Source: DAITMV01 sp046318595 (lineage in GTDB: Bacteria; Pseudomonadota; Gammaproteobacteria; Burkholderiales; Burkholderiaceae_B). Taken from it: a stretch of 64,000 nucleotides of DNA. The translations under genes were made by a program, and so were the position numbers. This document shows, piece after piece, positions 31,626-41,832 of the stretch (the first letter of the stretch is position 1; each line of letters opens with the position of its first letter). The notes beneath the pieces are model-generated. The model was not told the origin of the DNA and searched no databases. It was given only the letters and a program-made list of their open reading frames with translations. Location: assembly GCA_046318595.1 (NCBI GenBank), contig JBKCTV010000004.1, positions 104,717-168,716 of the forward strand, given 5' to 3'.

Positions 31626-32566
31626 CCGTCGAGCACCCCGCCCGCAAGCGCCGCCCAGACCTCATCGACGGTCGGCACACGATCATCGCCACCCAAGCTC
31701 GACGCGCGCAAATCGTATTTCGGACCATAGCGCCAGGCCGGCGTCGCAAAGTACAAGGCCAGCAGCGGTAGTTGCAAAGCGCCTGCCAGATGCGTCAGCC
31801 CGGTATCGACGCCGACCGCGGCGCGTGCCGTTCCCAGTGCAGCGGTCAATTCGGCCAGGCCCATGCGCGGGAGCACTGTCACACCAGAGCGCCGTTGGGC
31901 GATCGCCTCGGCCTGCACACGCTCGGCCTCCTCGCCCCATGGCAGCGTCACCGTATACCCGGCATTGAGCAGGCGGACGGTCAGGGCCTGCCAGGACGCC
32001 AGAGGCCAGGATTTTTCCGGACGAGCGGTTGCGTGCAGGAGCCAGACCGCTTGCTCCGGCCCACCCAAGGCAGGCGGCAAACCGAATACCGGCGCCCCGC
32101 TCCACGCGTAGCCCAACAAACCCGCCGTCAAGGTCCGCAGCCGCTCGACGACGTGCGTCGAGTCGTCCCACCCAGCACGCTTAGCGTAAGCCAGCGTAGC
32201 AAGCGGTTCACGGGTATGCTGCCACGAGGGCCCGCAGCGCAACCCATCAGCGGCACAGGCAAGCAACGCGCTTTTGAGCAAACCCTGCAAATCGAGCACG
32301 GCATCGTAGGACTGCGCACGCAGACTCGTACGCAACTGCCGCCACTGCGTCAACAGCATGCCAATACCCTGCCGGCGCCAACGGCGACACGCCACCGGCA
32401 CTACCCGCTGCACCCCGGGGTGCAGCGCGACCAGCTCAGCATATGCCTCCTCCACCAGCCAGTCGATCCGAATGCCGGGAAATGCGGTCGTCAGGTCATG
32501 CACCACCGGCAACGCATGAATGATGTCGCCCAGCGAACTCGTTTTGACAATCAGGACCGACTGCAT
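31622..32566 (-). CDS. waaC: Lipopolysaccharide heptosyltransferase I
   Basis: GT9 enzyme adding the first heptose to Kdo of the LPS inner core. I start at MQSVLIVKTSSLGDIIHALPVV (32566), the conserved N-terminus, giving 314 residues; the longer frame to 32617 adds an unlike 17 residues. LLHATARPEKSWPLASWQALTVRLL and GVDTGLTHLAGALQLPLLALY are the ADP-heptose-binding motifs. waaC and waaA overlap by 4 bases and form one unit that builds the inner core. Confidence 0.95.
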   Translation of the reverse strand: MQSVLIVKTSSLGDIIHALPVVHDLTTAFPGIRIDWLVEEAYAELVALHPGVQRVVPVACRRWRRQGIGMLLTQWRQLRTSLRAQSYDAVLDLQGLLKSALLACAADGLRCGPSWQHTREPLATLAYAKRAGWDDSTHVVERLRTLTAGLLGYAWSGAPVFGLPPALGGPEQAVWLLHATARPEKSWPLASWQALTVRLLNAGYTVTLPWGEEAERVQAEAIAQRRSGVTVLPRMGLAELTAALGTARAAVGVDTGLTHLAGALQLPLLALYFATPAWRYGPKYDLRASSLGGDDRVPTVDEVWAALAGGVLDG

Positions 32567-32659
32567 AGGCTGAGGCTTCGCAAAATTTTCGAATACGCGC
32601 AATTGTACGCAAACCATGGCCTACAATTCTGCTGTCGATACTCATAAACGGTTCCGCTC

Positions 32660-33484
32660 GTGTCAAAGTCCAATCTGGCGCCTGAGCATTTGCCGCTGAC
32701 GGCGGTTTTGATTACGCTGAACGCCGCCGATCAGCTGGCCAAGGCGCTCAACAGCGTTCAGTTCTGCAATGAAATCATCGTGATCGATTCGGGCAGCACG
32801 GACTTGACGCCGGTCATCGCCCAAACGCACAACGCGCGGTTCATCCATAGCGACTGGAAAGGTTTCGGTCCCCAAAAACACTGGGCAGTCTCGCAGGCGC
32901 GCCACGACTGGGTACTGTGCATCGATGCGGACGAGCAAGTAACGCCGGCTTTGCAGCAGTCCATCCTGGCGGCTTTAGCCGTATCGAACCAGCAACGTCC
33001 CCAAGCCTACGACATGCCGCGCAGCAATTTTTTCATCGATCGCTATTTGCGCCATGGCGAAGGCTATCCCGACCGCAGTCTGCGGCTGTTCAACCGCAAA
33101 CATGCTCAATGGAGCCAGGATATAGTCCACGAAAAAGTGCTATGCGACACACCCGTCGGCCATCTGCAGGGGGACCTGCTGCACCGCTCCGCCGATAACC
33201 TGCATAATTACCTGCAAAAGCAGAACCGTTACACCACCTTGCAGGCACAGACTTTGTATCAACGCAATAAAAACCCCGGAGCCTGGCGTTTGTTGCTTTC
33301 CCCCTGGTTGCGGTTTTTGAAATTCTATATTTTTCGGCAAGGGTTTCGCGATGGCGTTCCCGGTTTGATACACATCGGCTTGGGCTGCTACAACAGTTTC
33401 ATCAAATACGCCAAGGCTCGCGATTTGTTCGTCCGCTCGACGGCCCCAGCCGTTCCCGCGCCACACAAAAAGGACCGCGTATGA
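32660..33484 (+). CDS. Family 2 glycosyltransferase, LPS core type (WaaE-like)
   Basis: 274-residue GT2 enzyme with the A-fold opening LTAVLITLNAADQLAKAL, IIVIDSGSTDLT and the metal-binding CIDADEQV. HEKVLCDTPVGHLQGDLLH and the C-terminal FYIFRQGFRDGVPGLI match the WaaE/KdtX group, which adds glucose to heptose I of the inner core. It is divergent from waaC and overlaps the next gene by 4 bases (ATGA). The donor and acceptor are inferred from family similarity. A TACAAT box at 32620-32625 is a possible -10 for this gene. Confidence 0.88.
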   Translation: MSKSNLAPEHLPLTAVLITLNAADQLAKALNSVQFCNEIIVIDSGSTDLTPVIAQTHNARFIHSDWKGFGPQKHWAVSQARHDWVLCIDADEQVTPALQQSILAALAVSNQQRPQAYDMPRSNFFIDRYLRHGEGYPDRSLRLFNRKHAQWSQDIVHEKVLCDTPVGHLQGDLLHRSADNLHNYLQKQNRYTTLQAQTLYQRNKNPGAWRLLLSPWLRFLKFYIFRQGFRDGVPGLIHIGLGCYNSFIKYAKARDLFVRSTAPAVPAPHKKDRV

Positions 33485-34491
33485 AAACCATACTCGTCAC
33501 AGGGTGCGCGGGCTTCATCGGTGCCGCAGTTTGTCAGGTTCTCATCAGCCAAGGGCACAGCGTCGTCGGCGTCGACAATCTCAACGCTTATTACGATGTC
33601 GGTTTGAAACAGGCGCGTCTGGCAGGTTTGCAAGGTCGGCCGAACTTTCATTTCCAGCGCTTCGATTTGGCCGATGCGGCAGCTTTGCAAGCGGTTTTTC
33701 AAACACACACTATTGATGCGGTCGTCCATCTCGCCGCCCAAGCCGGTGTCCGCTATTCTCTGCAAAACCCGGCTGCCTATGCGAGCGCCAACCTCGTCGC
33801 CTTTACGCACTTACTGGAAATGTGCCGCCAGTATGCGGTGAGTCACCTCGTGTATGCGTCATCTTCGAGTGTCTACGGTTTGAACGCCGCCACACCCTTT
33901 AGGGAAACCGATGGGAGCGATCATCCCGTCAGCTTTTATGGCGCCACCAAGCGAGCCAACGAGCTCATGGCACACAGCTACAGCCATAATTTTGGTTTGC
34001 CGACCACCGGACTGCGGTTTTTTACGGTCTACGGCCCGTGGGGTCGGCCCGACATGACGCCGGTCAGTTTTTCGCTGGCCATTTTGCGCGGCACGCCAAT
34101 CAAGGTTTTCAATCAAGGGCGCATGGCGCGCGATTTCACATATATCGACGACATTGTCGAAGGCGTGGTCCGGACGCTGCATAAACCACCCGATCCCAAC
34201 GCCGAGTTCGACCGTCACCAACCCCAGCCGGACAGATCGTCTGCCCCTTATCGAATCTTCAATATCGGCAACCATCAACCGGTGGCATTGATGACCTATA
34301 TCGAGCTACTCGAAAAGAAGTTGGGACGTACCGCCGAAAAAATTTTCGTGCCCATGCAAGCCGGCGACGTGGAATCGACCTGCGCGGACACCTCGGCTCT
34401 GCACGAAGCGGTGGGCTTTGCGCCGCATACCAAGCTGGAGGACGGCTTGGAGCATTTAACGCAATGGGTACGCAGCTATTACGCCTTGTAG
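33481..34491 (+). CDS. UDP-glucuronate 4-epimerase
   Basis: Extended SDR that makes UDP-galacturonate from UDP-glucuronate. It has NAD-binding TGCAGFIGAAVCQVL, followed by the GAE-type VVGVDNLNAYYDVGLK. YASSSSVYG and YGATK provide the Ser/Tyr/Lys triad, and RFFTVYGPWGRPDM is the group signature. 336 residues, normal length. ATGA overlap with the upstream glycosyltransferase. It would take the Ugd product, linking this LPS block with the polysaccharide locus. Homologues are called capI, lpsL or wbnF. Confidence 0.9.
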   Translation: MKTILVTGCAGFIGAAVCQVLISQGHSVVGVDNLNAYYDVGLKQARLAGLQGRPNFHFQRFDLADAAALQAVFQTHTIDAVVHLAAQAGVRYSLQNPAAYASANLVAFTHLLEMCRQYAVSHLVYASSSSVYGLNAATPFRETDGSDHPVSFYGATKRANELMAHSYSHNFGLPTTGLRFFTVYGPWGRPDMTPVSFSLAILRGTPIKVFNQGRMARDFTYIDDIVEGVVRTLHKPPDPNAEFDRHQPQPDRSSAPYRIFNIGNHQPVALMTYIELLEKKLGRTAEKIFVPMQAGDVESTCADTSALHEAVGFAPHTKLEDGLEHLTQWVRSYYAL

Positions 34492-34503
34492 CGTAAGGCC
34501 GGA

Positions 34504-34518
34504 GCCACGTATCGTGGC
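34504..34518. terminator. Hairpin between convergent genes
   Basis: GCCACG-TAT-CGTGGC forms a 6-base-pair stem with a 3-base loop in the 57-base gap between the converging epimerase and gltL genes, next to a GC-rich CGGCCGGCCGGCCG-like run. There is no clear T-tract, so it is at best a weak or Rho-assisted terminator serving both sides. Confidence 0.35.
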
Positions 34519-34548
34519 CGGCCGGCCGCTTTCTCAGGCGACGCAGTA

Positions 34549-35277
<729 letters not shown>

Positions 35278-35289
35278 GAGTACATCCTG

Positions 35290-35955
35290 TTATCGAATGA
35301 TTTGAATTTTCTTCTGCAGCTTACGGACGATTGTCGACAAGCTGAAGCAGATGGTGAAATAGACGACGGTTGCCAGCAGATAAGTTTCGACCGGCCGGTT
35401 GAAGTTACGCCCAGCGACTTCGAAACCCTTCAACAGATCGTACGCACCGATTGCATAAACCAGGGAGGTATCCTGAAACAACACGATGGTCTGTGTCAGC
35501 AACACCGGCAGCATATTTCTGAAGGCCTGGGGCAAAACGATCAATTGCATCGTCTGGCGATAGTTCATGCCGACCGCATAGCCGGCATAGACCTGCCCGC
35601 GCGACACCGACTGAATACCAGCCCGCATGATCTCGGAATAATACGCCGCCTCGAACGCAGTAAAGGTCACGATCGCCGACAACTCCGCTCCCATCGGCTG
35701 GCCGGTAAGCAAGGGAATCAGCAGGAAGAACCACAAGATCACCATGACCAAAGGAATCGACCGCATCGTATTGACGTAAAAAGCCGCTGGCCCCACCAAC
35801 CATTTTTTACCCGATAGCCGCATCAGGGCCAGCACGGTTCCGAACAAAACCCCGCCGATCATCGCAATCACAGTCAACTGGATGGAAAAGAACAGGCCTT
35901 TGAGCAAGAAGCCGGTCACGACATGCCAATCCAAAAATGAAAAGTCATATCTCAT
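35290..35955 (-). CDS. gltK: Glutamate/aspartate ABC transporter permease
   Basis: Inner-membrane permease of the His/Glu/Gln/Arg importer family, 221 residues with about five hydrophobic segments. The ATPase-contacting EAA loop is AAYYSEIMRAGIQSVSRGQVYAGYAVGMN. The ATG shares one base with the gltJ stop (TAATG), indicating coupled translation. With GltJ it forms the heterodimeric channel. Confidence 0.93.
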   Translation of the reverse strand: MRYDFSFLDWHVVTGFLLKGLFFSIQLTVIAMIGGVLFGTVLALMRLSGKKWLVGPAAFYVNTMRSIPLVMVILWFFLLIPLLTGQPMGAELSAIVTFTAFEAAYYSEIMRAGIQSVSRGQVYAGYAVGMNYRQTMQLIVLPQAFRNMLPVLLTQTIVLFQDTSLVYAIGAYDLLKGFEVAGRNFNRPVETYLLATVVYFTICFSLSTIVRKLQKKIQIIR

Positions 35956-36749
35956 TATTTGGCACCTCCAACATACCCGGGCACTTGAACGCGCCGTTCA
36001 ACGATCCCCAGCAGACGATTCAGCGTAAATGCGGAAATGAAATACAGGAAGGTCACCGCCAGATAGACCTCGATACCGCGCGATGTCTCTTCCTGGGCCT
36101 GCATGGCGAACATGGTCAACTCGGAAATCGATACCGCGAAAGCGACCGCAGAATTTTTAATCAGGTTCATGGATTCGGAAGTCAGCGGTGGAATGACGAT
36201 GCGAAACGCCATCGGCAAAATCACGAAACGGTAAGTCTGCGGCCAGGTGAAGCCCAGTGCTTGGCCCGCCAAGGTCTGGCCACGCGGCAGCGACTGAATA
36301 CCCGCACGCACCTGCTCGGATATCCGTGCCGATGTGAACAAGCCCAGGCCAAAAACGACCAGCACGAAGCTAGGAATTTTTTGTAAAGCCGGAAAAATCG
36401 AAGGCAGTACATGATACCACAAAAAGATTTGGATCAGTAAGGGAATGTTCCTGAACAATTCTGTCCAGACATTGCCGATACCGACCAGTAATTTACTGGG
36501 CGTGGTTCTTAAGATACCGATCAACGACCCTGCCACGACAGCCAACACCAAGGCTGACAGCGCGACGGCGAGGGTCCATCCCCAAGCCGACATCATCCAT
36601 TCTAAATAAGTCTGGCCGCCACCTGTATCTTGCAGAAAAACCTGCCAATCCCATGATTGACCCAAGATAATCTCCGGGAAAAATTTTTCGTTTAAAAACC
36701 AGCGGTGCAAACTCGACCGCATAAAAAGAAGCGTCAGGGTGATGATCAT
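35955..36749 (-). CDS. gltJ: Glutamate/aspartate ABC transporter permease
   Basis: Second permease of the importer, 264 residues. The EAA loop is SARISEQVRAGIQSLPRGQTLAGQALGF. The first 28 residues (MIITLTLLFMRSSLHRW...) extend beyond the usual GltJ start, which begins near the NWGVFL-like motif (here DWQVFL), so the true start may be further in; no strong ribosome site decides it. The gap to gltI is 28 bases. Confidence 0.92.
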   Translation of the reverse strand: MIITLTLLFMRSSLHRWFLNEKFFPEIILGQSWDWQVFLQDTGGGQTYLEWMMSAWGWTLAVALSALVLAVVAGSLIGILRTTPSKLLVGIGNVWTELFRNIPLLIQIFLWYHVLPSIFPALQKIPSFVLVVFGLGLFTSARISEQVRAGIQSLPRGQTLAGQALGFTWPQTYRFVILPMAFRIVIPPLTSESMNLIKNSAVAFAVSISELTMFAMQAQEETSRGIEVYLAVTFLYFISAFTLNRLLGIVERRVQVPGYVGGAK

Positions 36750-36777
36750 CCGCCCTGACGCATGAGGATGCTAGCAA

Positions 36778-37689
36778 TTACTTTTTGGCGTAGCTTTCCA
36801 TCGGGTTGTCATTTGGATTGGCAATGACGGCTTTCAAATTATCGCTCATCACCAGATTCAACTTGGCACCGGTTGGCGGCACTGGCTGCGTGAACCATTT
36901 GTCGTACAGCTTAGTCAGTTCACCGGATTTCATCAGGCCCTTGATGGTGTCATCCACGGATTTCTTGAACTGTGGATCTTCCTTACGGAACATGATGGCG
37001 ATCGGTTCGGTGCTCAACACTTCACCAACAATCTTGAAGTCGGCTGGACTTTTGGATTTGGCGATATTACCTGCCAGAATCTGACCATCCATAACGAAGG
37101 CATCAGCGCGACCAGTTTCTAGCAGCAGGAAAGAATCGGCATGATCCTTACCGTAGACTTCATCGAAGTTGATACCGTTGGCACGTTCGTTTTTACGCAA
37201 AGTTTGCACGGACGTAGTACCGGTGGTGGTCGCTACTTTTTTGCCATTCAACTGACTGACGGAAGTAATACCGGAGTTAGCCTTGACAGCCGTGCGTACT
37301 TCCTCGACATACGTGGTAATGCCGAACGCAACATCTTTTTGACGGGTCAAGTTATTGGTTGTGGAACCGCATTCGATATCGACAGTGCCGTTTTGCACCA
37401 ACGGAATTCTGTTTTGCGAAGTCACGGGCTGATAAACCACTTCCAGCTTTTTGCCGATCTGTTTCTCGATATTGGCAATCGCTTTCTGGCAAATCTCAAC
37501 GTGATAGCCGGTATATTTACCATCGCCAAGCGTATAGGACAGCACGCCGGATGAGTCGCGAACGCCCATGACGATCTTGCCGGCGTCATGAACTTTTTTC
37601 AAGGTACCGGTCAACTCTTCGGCAAAAGAAGCCTGAGCGGTATTTAAGCCAGCGCATACGAACAATGCAGCTAGGAGTTGGCGTTTCAT
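36778..37689 (-). CDS. gltI: Periplasmic glutamate/aspartate-binding protein
   Basis: Solute-binding protein that delivers glutamate and aspartate to GltJKL. I start at 37689 because AAGGAG lies 5 bases before that ATG and it yields a normal signal peptide (MKRQLLAALFVCAGLNTAQA, then SFAEELTG); the frame extends 16 codons further without such a site. The mature domain has VMGVRDSSGVLSYTLGDGKYTGYHVEICQ and IECGSTTNNLTRQKDVAFG, typical of the cluster-3 family. 303 residues. First gene of the importer operon, preceded by a palindrome at 37717. Confidence 0.95.
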   Translation of the reverse strand: MKRQLLAALFVCAGLNTAQASFAEELTGTLKKVHDAGKIVMGVRDSSGVLSYTLGDGKYTGYHVEICQKAIANIEKQIGKKLEVVYQPVTSQNRIPLVQNGTVDIECGSTTNNLTRQKDVAFGITTYVEEVRTAVKANSGITSVSQLNGKKVATTTGTTSVQTLRKNERANGINFDEVYGKDHADSFLLLETGRADAFVMDGQILAGNIAKSKSPADFKIVGEVLSTEPIAIMFRKEDPQFKKSVDDTIKGLMKSGELTKLYDKWFTQPVPPTGAKLNLVMSDNLKAVIANPNDNPMESYAKK

Positions 37690-37716
37690 TAATGCTCCTT
37701 CGTCATAAAAGAAATA

Positions 37717-37732
37717 TGTGGAAAATTCCACA
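37717..37732. promoter_or_regulatory. Inverted repeat upstream of gltI
   Basis: TGTGGAA-AA-TTCCACA, 7-base arms around a 2-base centre, 28 bases before the gltI ATG. On the minus strand it is followed by TATTTCTTTT, so it could be the terminator of aspA (upstream gene, same strand), or an operator for the glt importer. Both readings fit the position between the two genes. Confidence 0.45.
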
Positions 37733-37785
37733 CTCACACCCCTCTAGGTTGCAAATCTTTCGACTTGCTTCCCTTCCACTACAGC

Positions 37786-39204
37786 CTACAACCGAATTCT
37801 TCTTGGTTTTGTTAAAACTTCGGGTTGTAAAATTTCCGAAAGCTGCTGCTCCGTAAGCAGACCCCGTTCGAGAACGAGGTCCGCAACGGAGCGGCCAGTT
37901 GCGACGGCGGCCTTGGCAATTTCGGAAGACTGTTCATAACCGATGAACGGATTCAGGGAGGTCGCGAGACCTGCCGATTCGCGTACCCGGCGCTCAAGCA
38001 ATTCCACGTTGGCTTGTATACCTTCGATACAGTTTACCCGAAGTGTTTCGCAAGCTGCCGTCAAATGATAAATACTTTTGAACAAACTCCAGCCCATGAT
38101 GGGCTCGAATGCGTTAAGCTGCAACTGCCCCGCTTCTGACGCCATCGTTACGGTGATATCGTTGCCGACGACCTCGAAAGCGACTTGATTGACGACTTCT
38201 GGAATGATTGGATTGACCTTGCCGGGCATGATCGAGGAACCAGCCGCACGAGCCGGTAAACGGATTTCGTTCAGGCCAGCCTGGGGGCCCGAAGACAGTA
38301 ACCGAAGATCGTTGCAGGTCTTGGAAAGCTTGACGGCGACACGTTTCAATACGCCGGACAACTGCACGAAAGAACCGGTATCCTGGGTCGCCTCAATAAG
38401 ATCGACGGCGGTTTTCAAGGGCAGGCCCGTGATTTCAGCCAGATACTGACGCGCACGCTGCGCATAATCCGGGTCGGTATTGATGCCGGTACCAATCGCC
38501 GTGGCACCGAGGTTGATCTCTTCGATGAGCGAAATGGCCTCGCGCAAACGCGACACATCTTCCCCGAGCATGACCGCGAACGTGGAAAACTCCTGACCAA
38601 GCGTCATCGGCACAGCGTCCTGCAACTGCGTACGGCCCAGCTTCAAGACGTTGACGAACTCGGCGGCTTTACGTTCGAAGGCGAGCTTCAAAGACTCCAT
38701 CGCGCCGATCAGACCAACGATGGCGTGCACCAGACCGACTTTCAATGCCGTTGGATAGACGTCGTTGGTACTTTGCGATGCATTCACATGCTCGATCGGG
38801 TGCAGAAAATTGTACTGGCCTTTACCGTGGCCCATCAGCTCCAGCGCGCGGTTGGCGATCACTTCGTTGGCATTCATATTCGTGGAAGTGCCGGCGCCGC
38901 CTTGAATGACGTCGACCACGAACTGGTCGTGAAACTTTCCGCCGATGATTTCTTCGCAGGCACGGACGATGACATCGGCATGAACGGCGTCGAGCGACTG
39001 CAGGTCCAGGTTCGCCTTGGCGGCGGCCCACTTGACACAGGCCAATGCCTTGATGAGCTCGGGTAGCTGGGAGATCTGCGTGCCGCTGATCTGGTAGTTG
39101 TCGAGGGCTCGCAGAGTGTGAATCCCCCAGTAGGCCTCGGCGGGAATATCACGTTCGCCCAGCAAATCATGCTCGACGCGGATTTTTTGTTCGCTTGAAT
39201 TCAT
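37786..39204 (-). CDS. aspA: Aspartate ammonia-lyase (aspartase)
   Basis: Reversible deamination of aspartate to fumarate and ammonia. Class II fumarase/aspartase superfamily: the signature GSSIMPGKVNPIIPE contains the catalytic Ser loop, and VIQGGAGTSTNMNANEVIANRA is the conserved C1/C2 region. 472 residues, normal. Its position next to the glutamate/aspartate importer suggests use of imported aspartate as carbon and nitrogen source. Ammonia released could be reassimilated by glutamine synthetase and GltB. Confidence 0.95.
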   Translation of the reverse strand: MNSSEQKIRVEHDLLGERDIPAEAYWGIHTLRALDNYQISGTQISQLPELIKALACVKWAAAKANLDLQSLDAVHADVIVRACEEIIGGKFHDQFVVDVIQGGAGTSTNMNANEVIANRALELMGHGKGQYNFLHPIEHVNASQSTNDVYPTALKVGLVHAIVGLIGAMESLKLAFERKAAEFVNVLKLGRTQLQDAVPMTLGQEFSTFAVMLGEDVSRLREAISLIEEINLGATAIGTGINTDPDYAQRARQYLAEITGLPLKTAVDLIEATQDTGSFVQLSGVLKRVAVKLSKTCNDLRLLSSGPQAGLNEIRLPARAAGSSIMPGKVNPIIPEVVNQVAFEVVGNDITVTMASEAGQLQLNAFEPIMGWSLFKSIYHLTAACETLRVNCIEGIQANVELLERRVRESAGLATSLNPFIGYEQSSEIAKAAVATGRSVADLVLERGLLTEQQLSEILQPEVLTKPRRIRL

Positions 39205-39393
39205 GGTTCCATTAACTCCAGTACAGGCATGTCCGTTGACAAACCAGCGATTCGACTCTCGAATTGCTGCAGCCCTATTTCGACTTTAGATCGTATCCGA
39301 GGTGCAATTTTTGCACAGGCGCTTTTATAGCAGATTTTTCGTGCTGCATTGCGGCAATATTTTTGGTCATTGGATTCGGGCTGCGCCGACATA

Positions 39394-41181
39394 TCACCCC
39401 GACTCCGCCTGCTGCAGCAGCCACATCCGGGCGTATGTACCGCGCGCCTGAAGCAGCTCGGCGTGCGTCCCCCGCTCGACGATCCGGCCAGCGTTCATGA
39501 CCAGGATCTGATCGGCATGCACGATCGTGGACAGTCGATGTGCAATGATCAGGGTGGTGCGTTGCGTGGCGAGCTGTTCGAGCTCACGCTGAATGATCTG
39601 CTCGGTTTGCGAATCGAGCGCCGACGTGGCTTCATCGAAAATGAGCAATGCCGGATCTTTTAAAATGGTCCGGGCAATCGCCACACGCTGCTTCTCGCCA
39701 CCGGACAGCTTCAGGCCCCGCTCGCCGACGGTCGTGGCGAAACCGTCCGGCAGAGCAGCGACGAAGTCGGCGATGTGCGCCGCGCGGGCCGCACCCTCGA
39801 CAGCGACGCGCGAGGCGCCCGGCTGGCCATACGCGATGTTGTACTCGATACTGTCGTTGAACAGCACGGTGTCCTGCGGTACGATGCCGATCGCCCGCCG
39901 CAGGCTGCTCTGCGTCACACTTCGGATGTCCTGCCCGTCGAGCAGAATGGCACCGCCGGTCACATCGTAAAAACGAAACAGCAAACGCGCCAACGTCGAC
40001 TTCCCCGATCCGCTTTCGCCGACCACAGCCACCGTTTGGCCAGCCGCCACACTAAAGTCGACATCGAACAAAACCTGACGCCGACCATCATAAGAAAAGT
40101 TAACTTTTTCGAAACGCAGCGCCGCGCCTTGCAGGCGTAAATCAGCGGCGTCCCGGGCATCGGCGACTTCGCGATGCTGATGCAGCAAGCCGAACATACG
40201 GTCGATATCCGCCAACGACTGTTTGATTTCTCGGTAAATCACACCTAGGAAGTTCAGCGGAATGTAGAGCTGAATCATGAAAGCATTGATCAGCACCAGG
40301 TCGCCGAGCGATAAGCGCCCTGCGGCGACATCGGTCGTGGCACGCCACAACACCAGCGAGACGGCGATCGCGATGATCGCGCTCTGTCCCATGTTCAGCA
40401 GCGAGAGCGACCGCTGCGAGCGAACCGCAGCCGTTTCCCAGTTCGCCAGACTGGCGTCGTAACGCTGCGCCTCGAAAGTTTCATTGCTGAAGTATTTGAC
40501 GGTTTCGTAATTCAGCAGCGAATCGACGGCGCGCACATTGGCTTTCGAATCGAGGTCGTTCATGGTGCGCCGGTAATGGGTGCGCCATTCGGTCACGGTG
40601 ATCGTGAAAACGATGTACAGGCTTAGTGCGCCAGCAGTGATGGCAGCATACGCGATGTCGTACTGCACGAGCAGGTAGCCGATGACCAGCGCCATTTCGA
40701 TCAGTGTCGGCAGAATGCTGTACAGCGTATACGACACCAGACTGGCGATGCCGCGCGTGCCGCGCTCAATGTCGCGCGTCATACCGCCGGTCTGGCGGTC
40801 GAGGTGAAAACGGAGGGATAACCGATGCAGGTGCTCGAACACCTGCAACGCCAGGCGCCGCACTGCGCGCTGCGTCACGCGTGCGAACAACAACTCGCGC
40901 AGTTCGGTGAAAACGCTCGTCGACAGCCGCAACGCCCCGTATGCCAGCAGCAGCAAAATGGGCAACTGCAACACGCCCTGCGGCGTCAAGGCATCGATGA
41001 TGTGCTTGAGGACCAGAGGAACGCCGACATTCGCCAGCTTTGCACCGACCAAACACAGCAGCGCCAGCGTCACCCGGCCTTTGTAGGCCCATAGATAAGG
41101 CAGCAGACTTTTTAGGGTTTGCCAGTCGGAGCCCTGGCGAGGCGAATCGGACGGCGGCGGAGCAGAGGAACGATGACGCAT
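39394..41181 (-). CDS. Atm1/HMT1-type ABC exporter, fused permease and ATPase
   Basis: 595-residue half-transporter that works as a homodimer in the inner membrane. The N-terminal six-helix domain carries DRQTGGMTRDIERGTRGI and NYETVKYFSNE, which are characteristic of the Atm1/ABCB7 group that moves glutathione-linked compounds. The ATPase has Walker A GESGSGKST, signature LSGGEKQRVAIAR and Walker B LLIFDEATSALD. Substrate (glutathione complexes, heavy-metal detoxification) is inferred from the family. It lies 189 bases upstream of aspA on the same strand. Confidence 0.9.
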   Translation of the reverse strand: MRHRSSAPPPSDSPRQGSDWQTLKSLLPYLWAYKGRVTLALLCLVGAKLANVGVPLVLKHIIDALTPQGVLQLPILLLLAYGALRLSTSVFTELRELLFARVTQRAVRRLALQVFEHLHRLSLRFHLDRQTGGMTRDIERGTRGIASLVSYTLYSILPTLIEMALVIGYLLVQYDIAYAAITAGALSLYIVFTITVTEWRTHYRRTMNDLDSKANVRAVDSLLNYETVKYFSNETFEAQRYDASLANWETAAVRSQRSLSLLNMGQSAIIAIAVSLVLWRATTDVAAGRLSLGDLVLINAFMIQLYIPLNFLGVIYREIKQSLADIDRMFGLLHQHREVADARDAADLRLQGAALRFEKVNFSYDGRRQVLFDVDFSVAAGQTVAVVGESGSGKSTLARLLFRFYDVTGGAILLDGQDIRSVTQSSLRRAIGIVPQDTVLFNDSIEYNIAYGQPGASRVAVEGAARAAHIADFVAALPDGFATTVGERGLKLSGGEKQRVAIARTILKDPALLIFDEATSALDSQTEQIIQRELEQLATQRTTLIIAHRLSTIVHADQILVMNAGRIVERGTHAELLQARGTYARMWLLQQAESG

Positions 41182-41328
41182 GGCGGTTTCTGAAAAGCGG
41201 GCAGCGCGTATGCTAACGCGTTTTCGGAAGACGCTCTCAAACCAATGGCCGGGCTATCGAACCCGAAATGCGTGAAGAATTGATTGCTTTTTAGCAGCAA
41301 GAACTGCGGGATCAAGGTTTTTTGAGGC

Positions 41329-41832
41329 ATGATTCGATATCTTCCGTCCCGCGAATCAGCCATGCCCAAAAACGCCTCCAACGATCCGGCCACAGCCAAG
41401 GCAGCCTGTGGCGCGCCGCCTCCGAGACAAGTCAGCCTGCCGGCCGGTCGAATGCCGGTGTTGCGCGTCATTCCGATGCCCGCGGATTCGAACGCCAACG
41501 GCGACGTGTTCGGCGGCTGGATCATGGCGCAGGTCGATCTGGCAGGCTCGGTCTGCGCCGTGGCGCATGCGCACGGCCGGGTCGTGACCGTCGCGGTGAA
41601 CGCTTTTACCTTCAAACATCCGGTGATGGTCGGTGATTTGCTGACTTTGTATGCAGAATTGCAGCACGTGGGAACCACGTCGATGAAAGTTTATGTGGAA
41701 GTGTATGCGCAACAACGCTTCGATCCAGCGAACGTCGTCAAAGTGACCGATGCGTACTTGACGTATGTCGCCACCGACGAAAATCGCAAACCGCGGCCGG
41801 TGCCGCCACTGCCTGCTCAGAATAGTCGTTGA
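41329..41832 (+). CDS. Acyl-CoA thioesterase (YciA-like hotdog fold)
   Basis: Hydrolyses acyl-CoA esters. The 167-residue product has NANGDVFGGWIMAQVDLAGS, with the Asn/Asp and the start of the central hotdog helix, followed by VAVNAFTFKHPVMVGDLL and the strand YVEVYAQQ. YciA proteins are about 130 residues; the extra 40 residues are a low-conservation N-terminus, so a later start such as the ATG at 41362 is possible. GAGG just before 41329 slightly favours the longer form. The 3' end overlaps the convergent glycosyltransferase by 16 bases. Confidence 0.85.
   Translation: MIRYLPSRESAMPKNASNDPATAKAACGAPPPRQVSLPAGRMPVLRVIPMPADSNANGDVFGGWIMAQVDLAGSVCAVAHAHGRVVTVAVNAFTFKHPVMVGDLLTLYAELQHVGTTSMKVYVEVYAQQRFDPANVVKVTDAYLTYVATDENRKPRPVPPLPAQNSR

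Noticed and set aside
39201..39392. 63-codon frame between the Atm1-type gene and aspA, overlapping the aspA start as ATGA.
   Set aside because: No ribosome site, no recognisable domain, and the sequence contains promoter-like AT-rich stretches (GCTATAAAAGC); better explained as the aspA upstream region.
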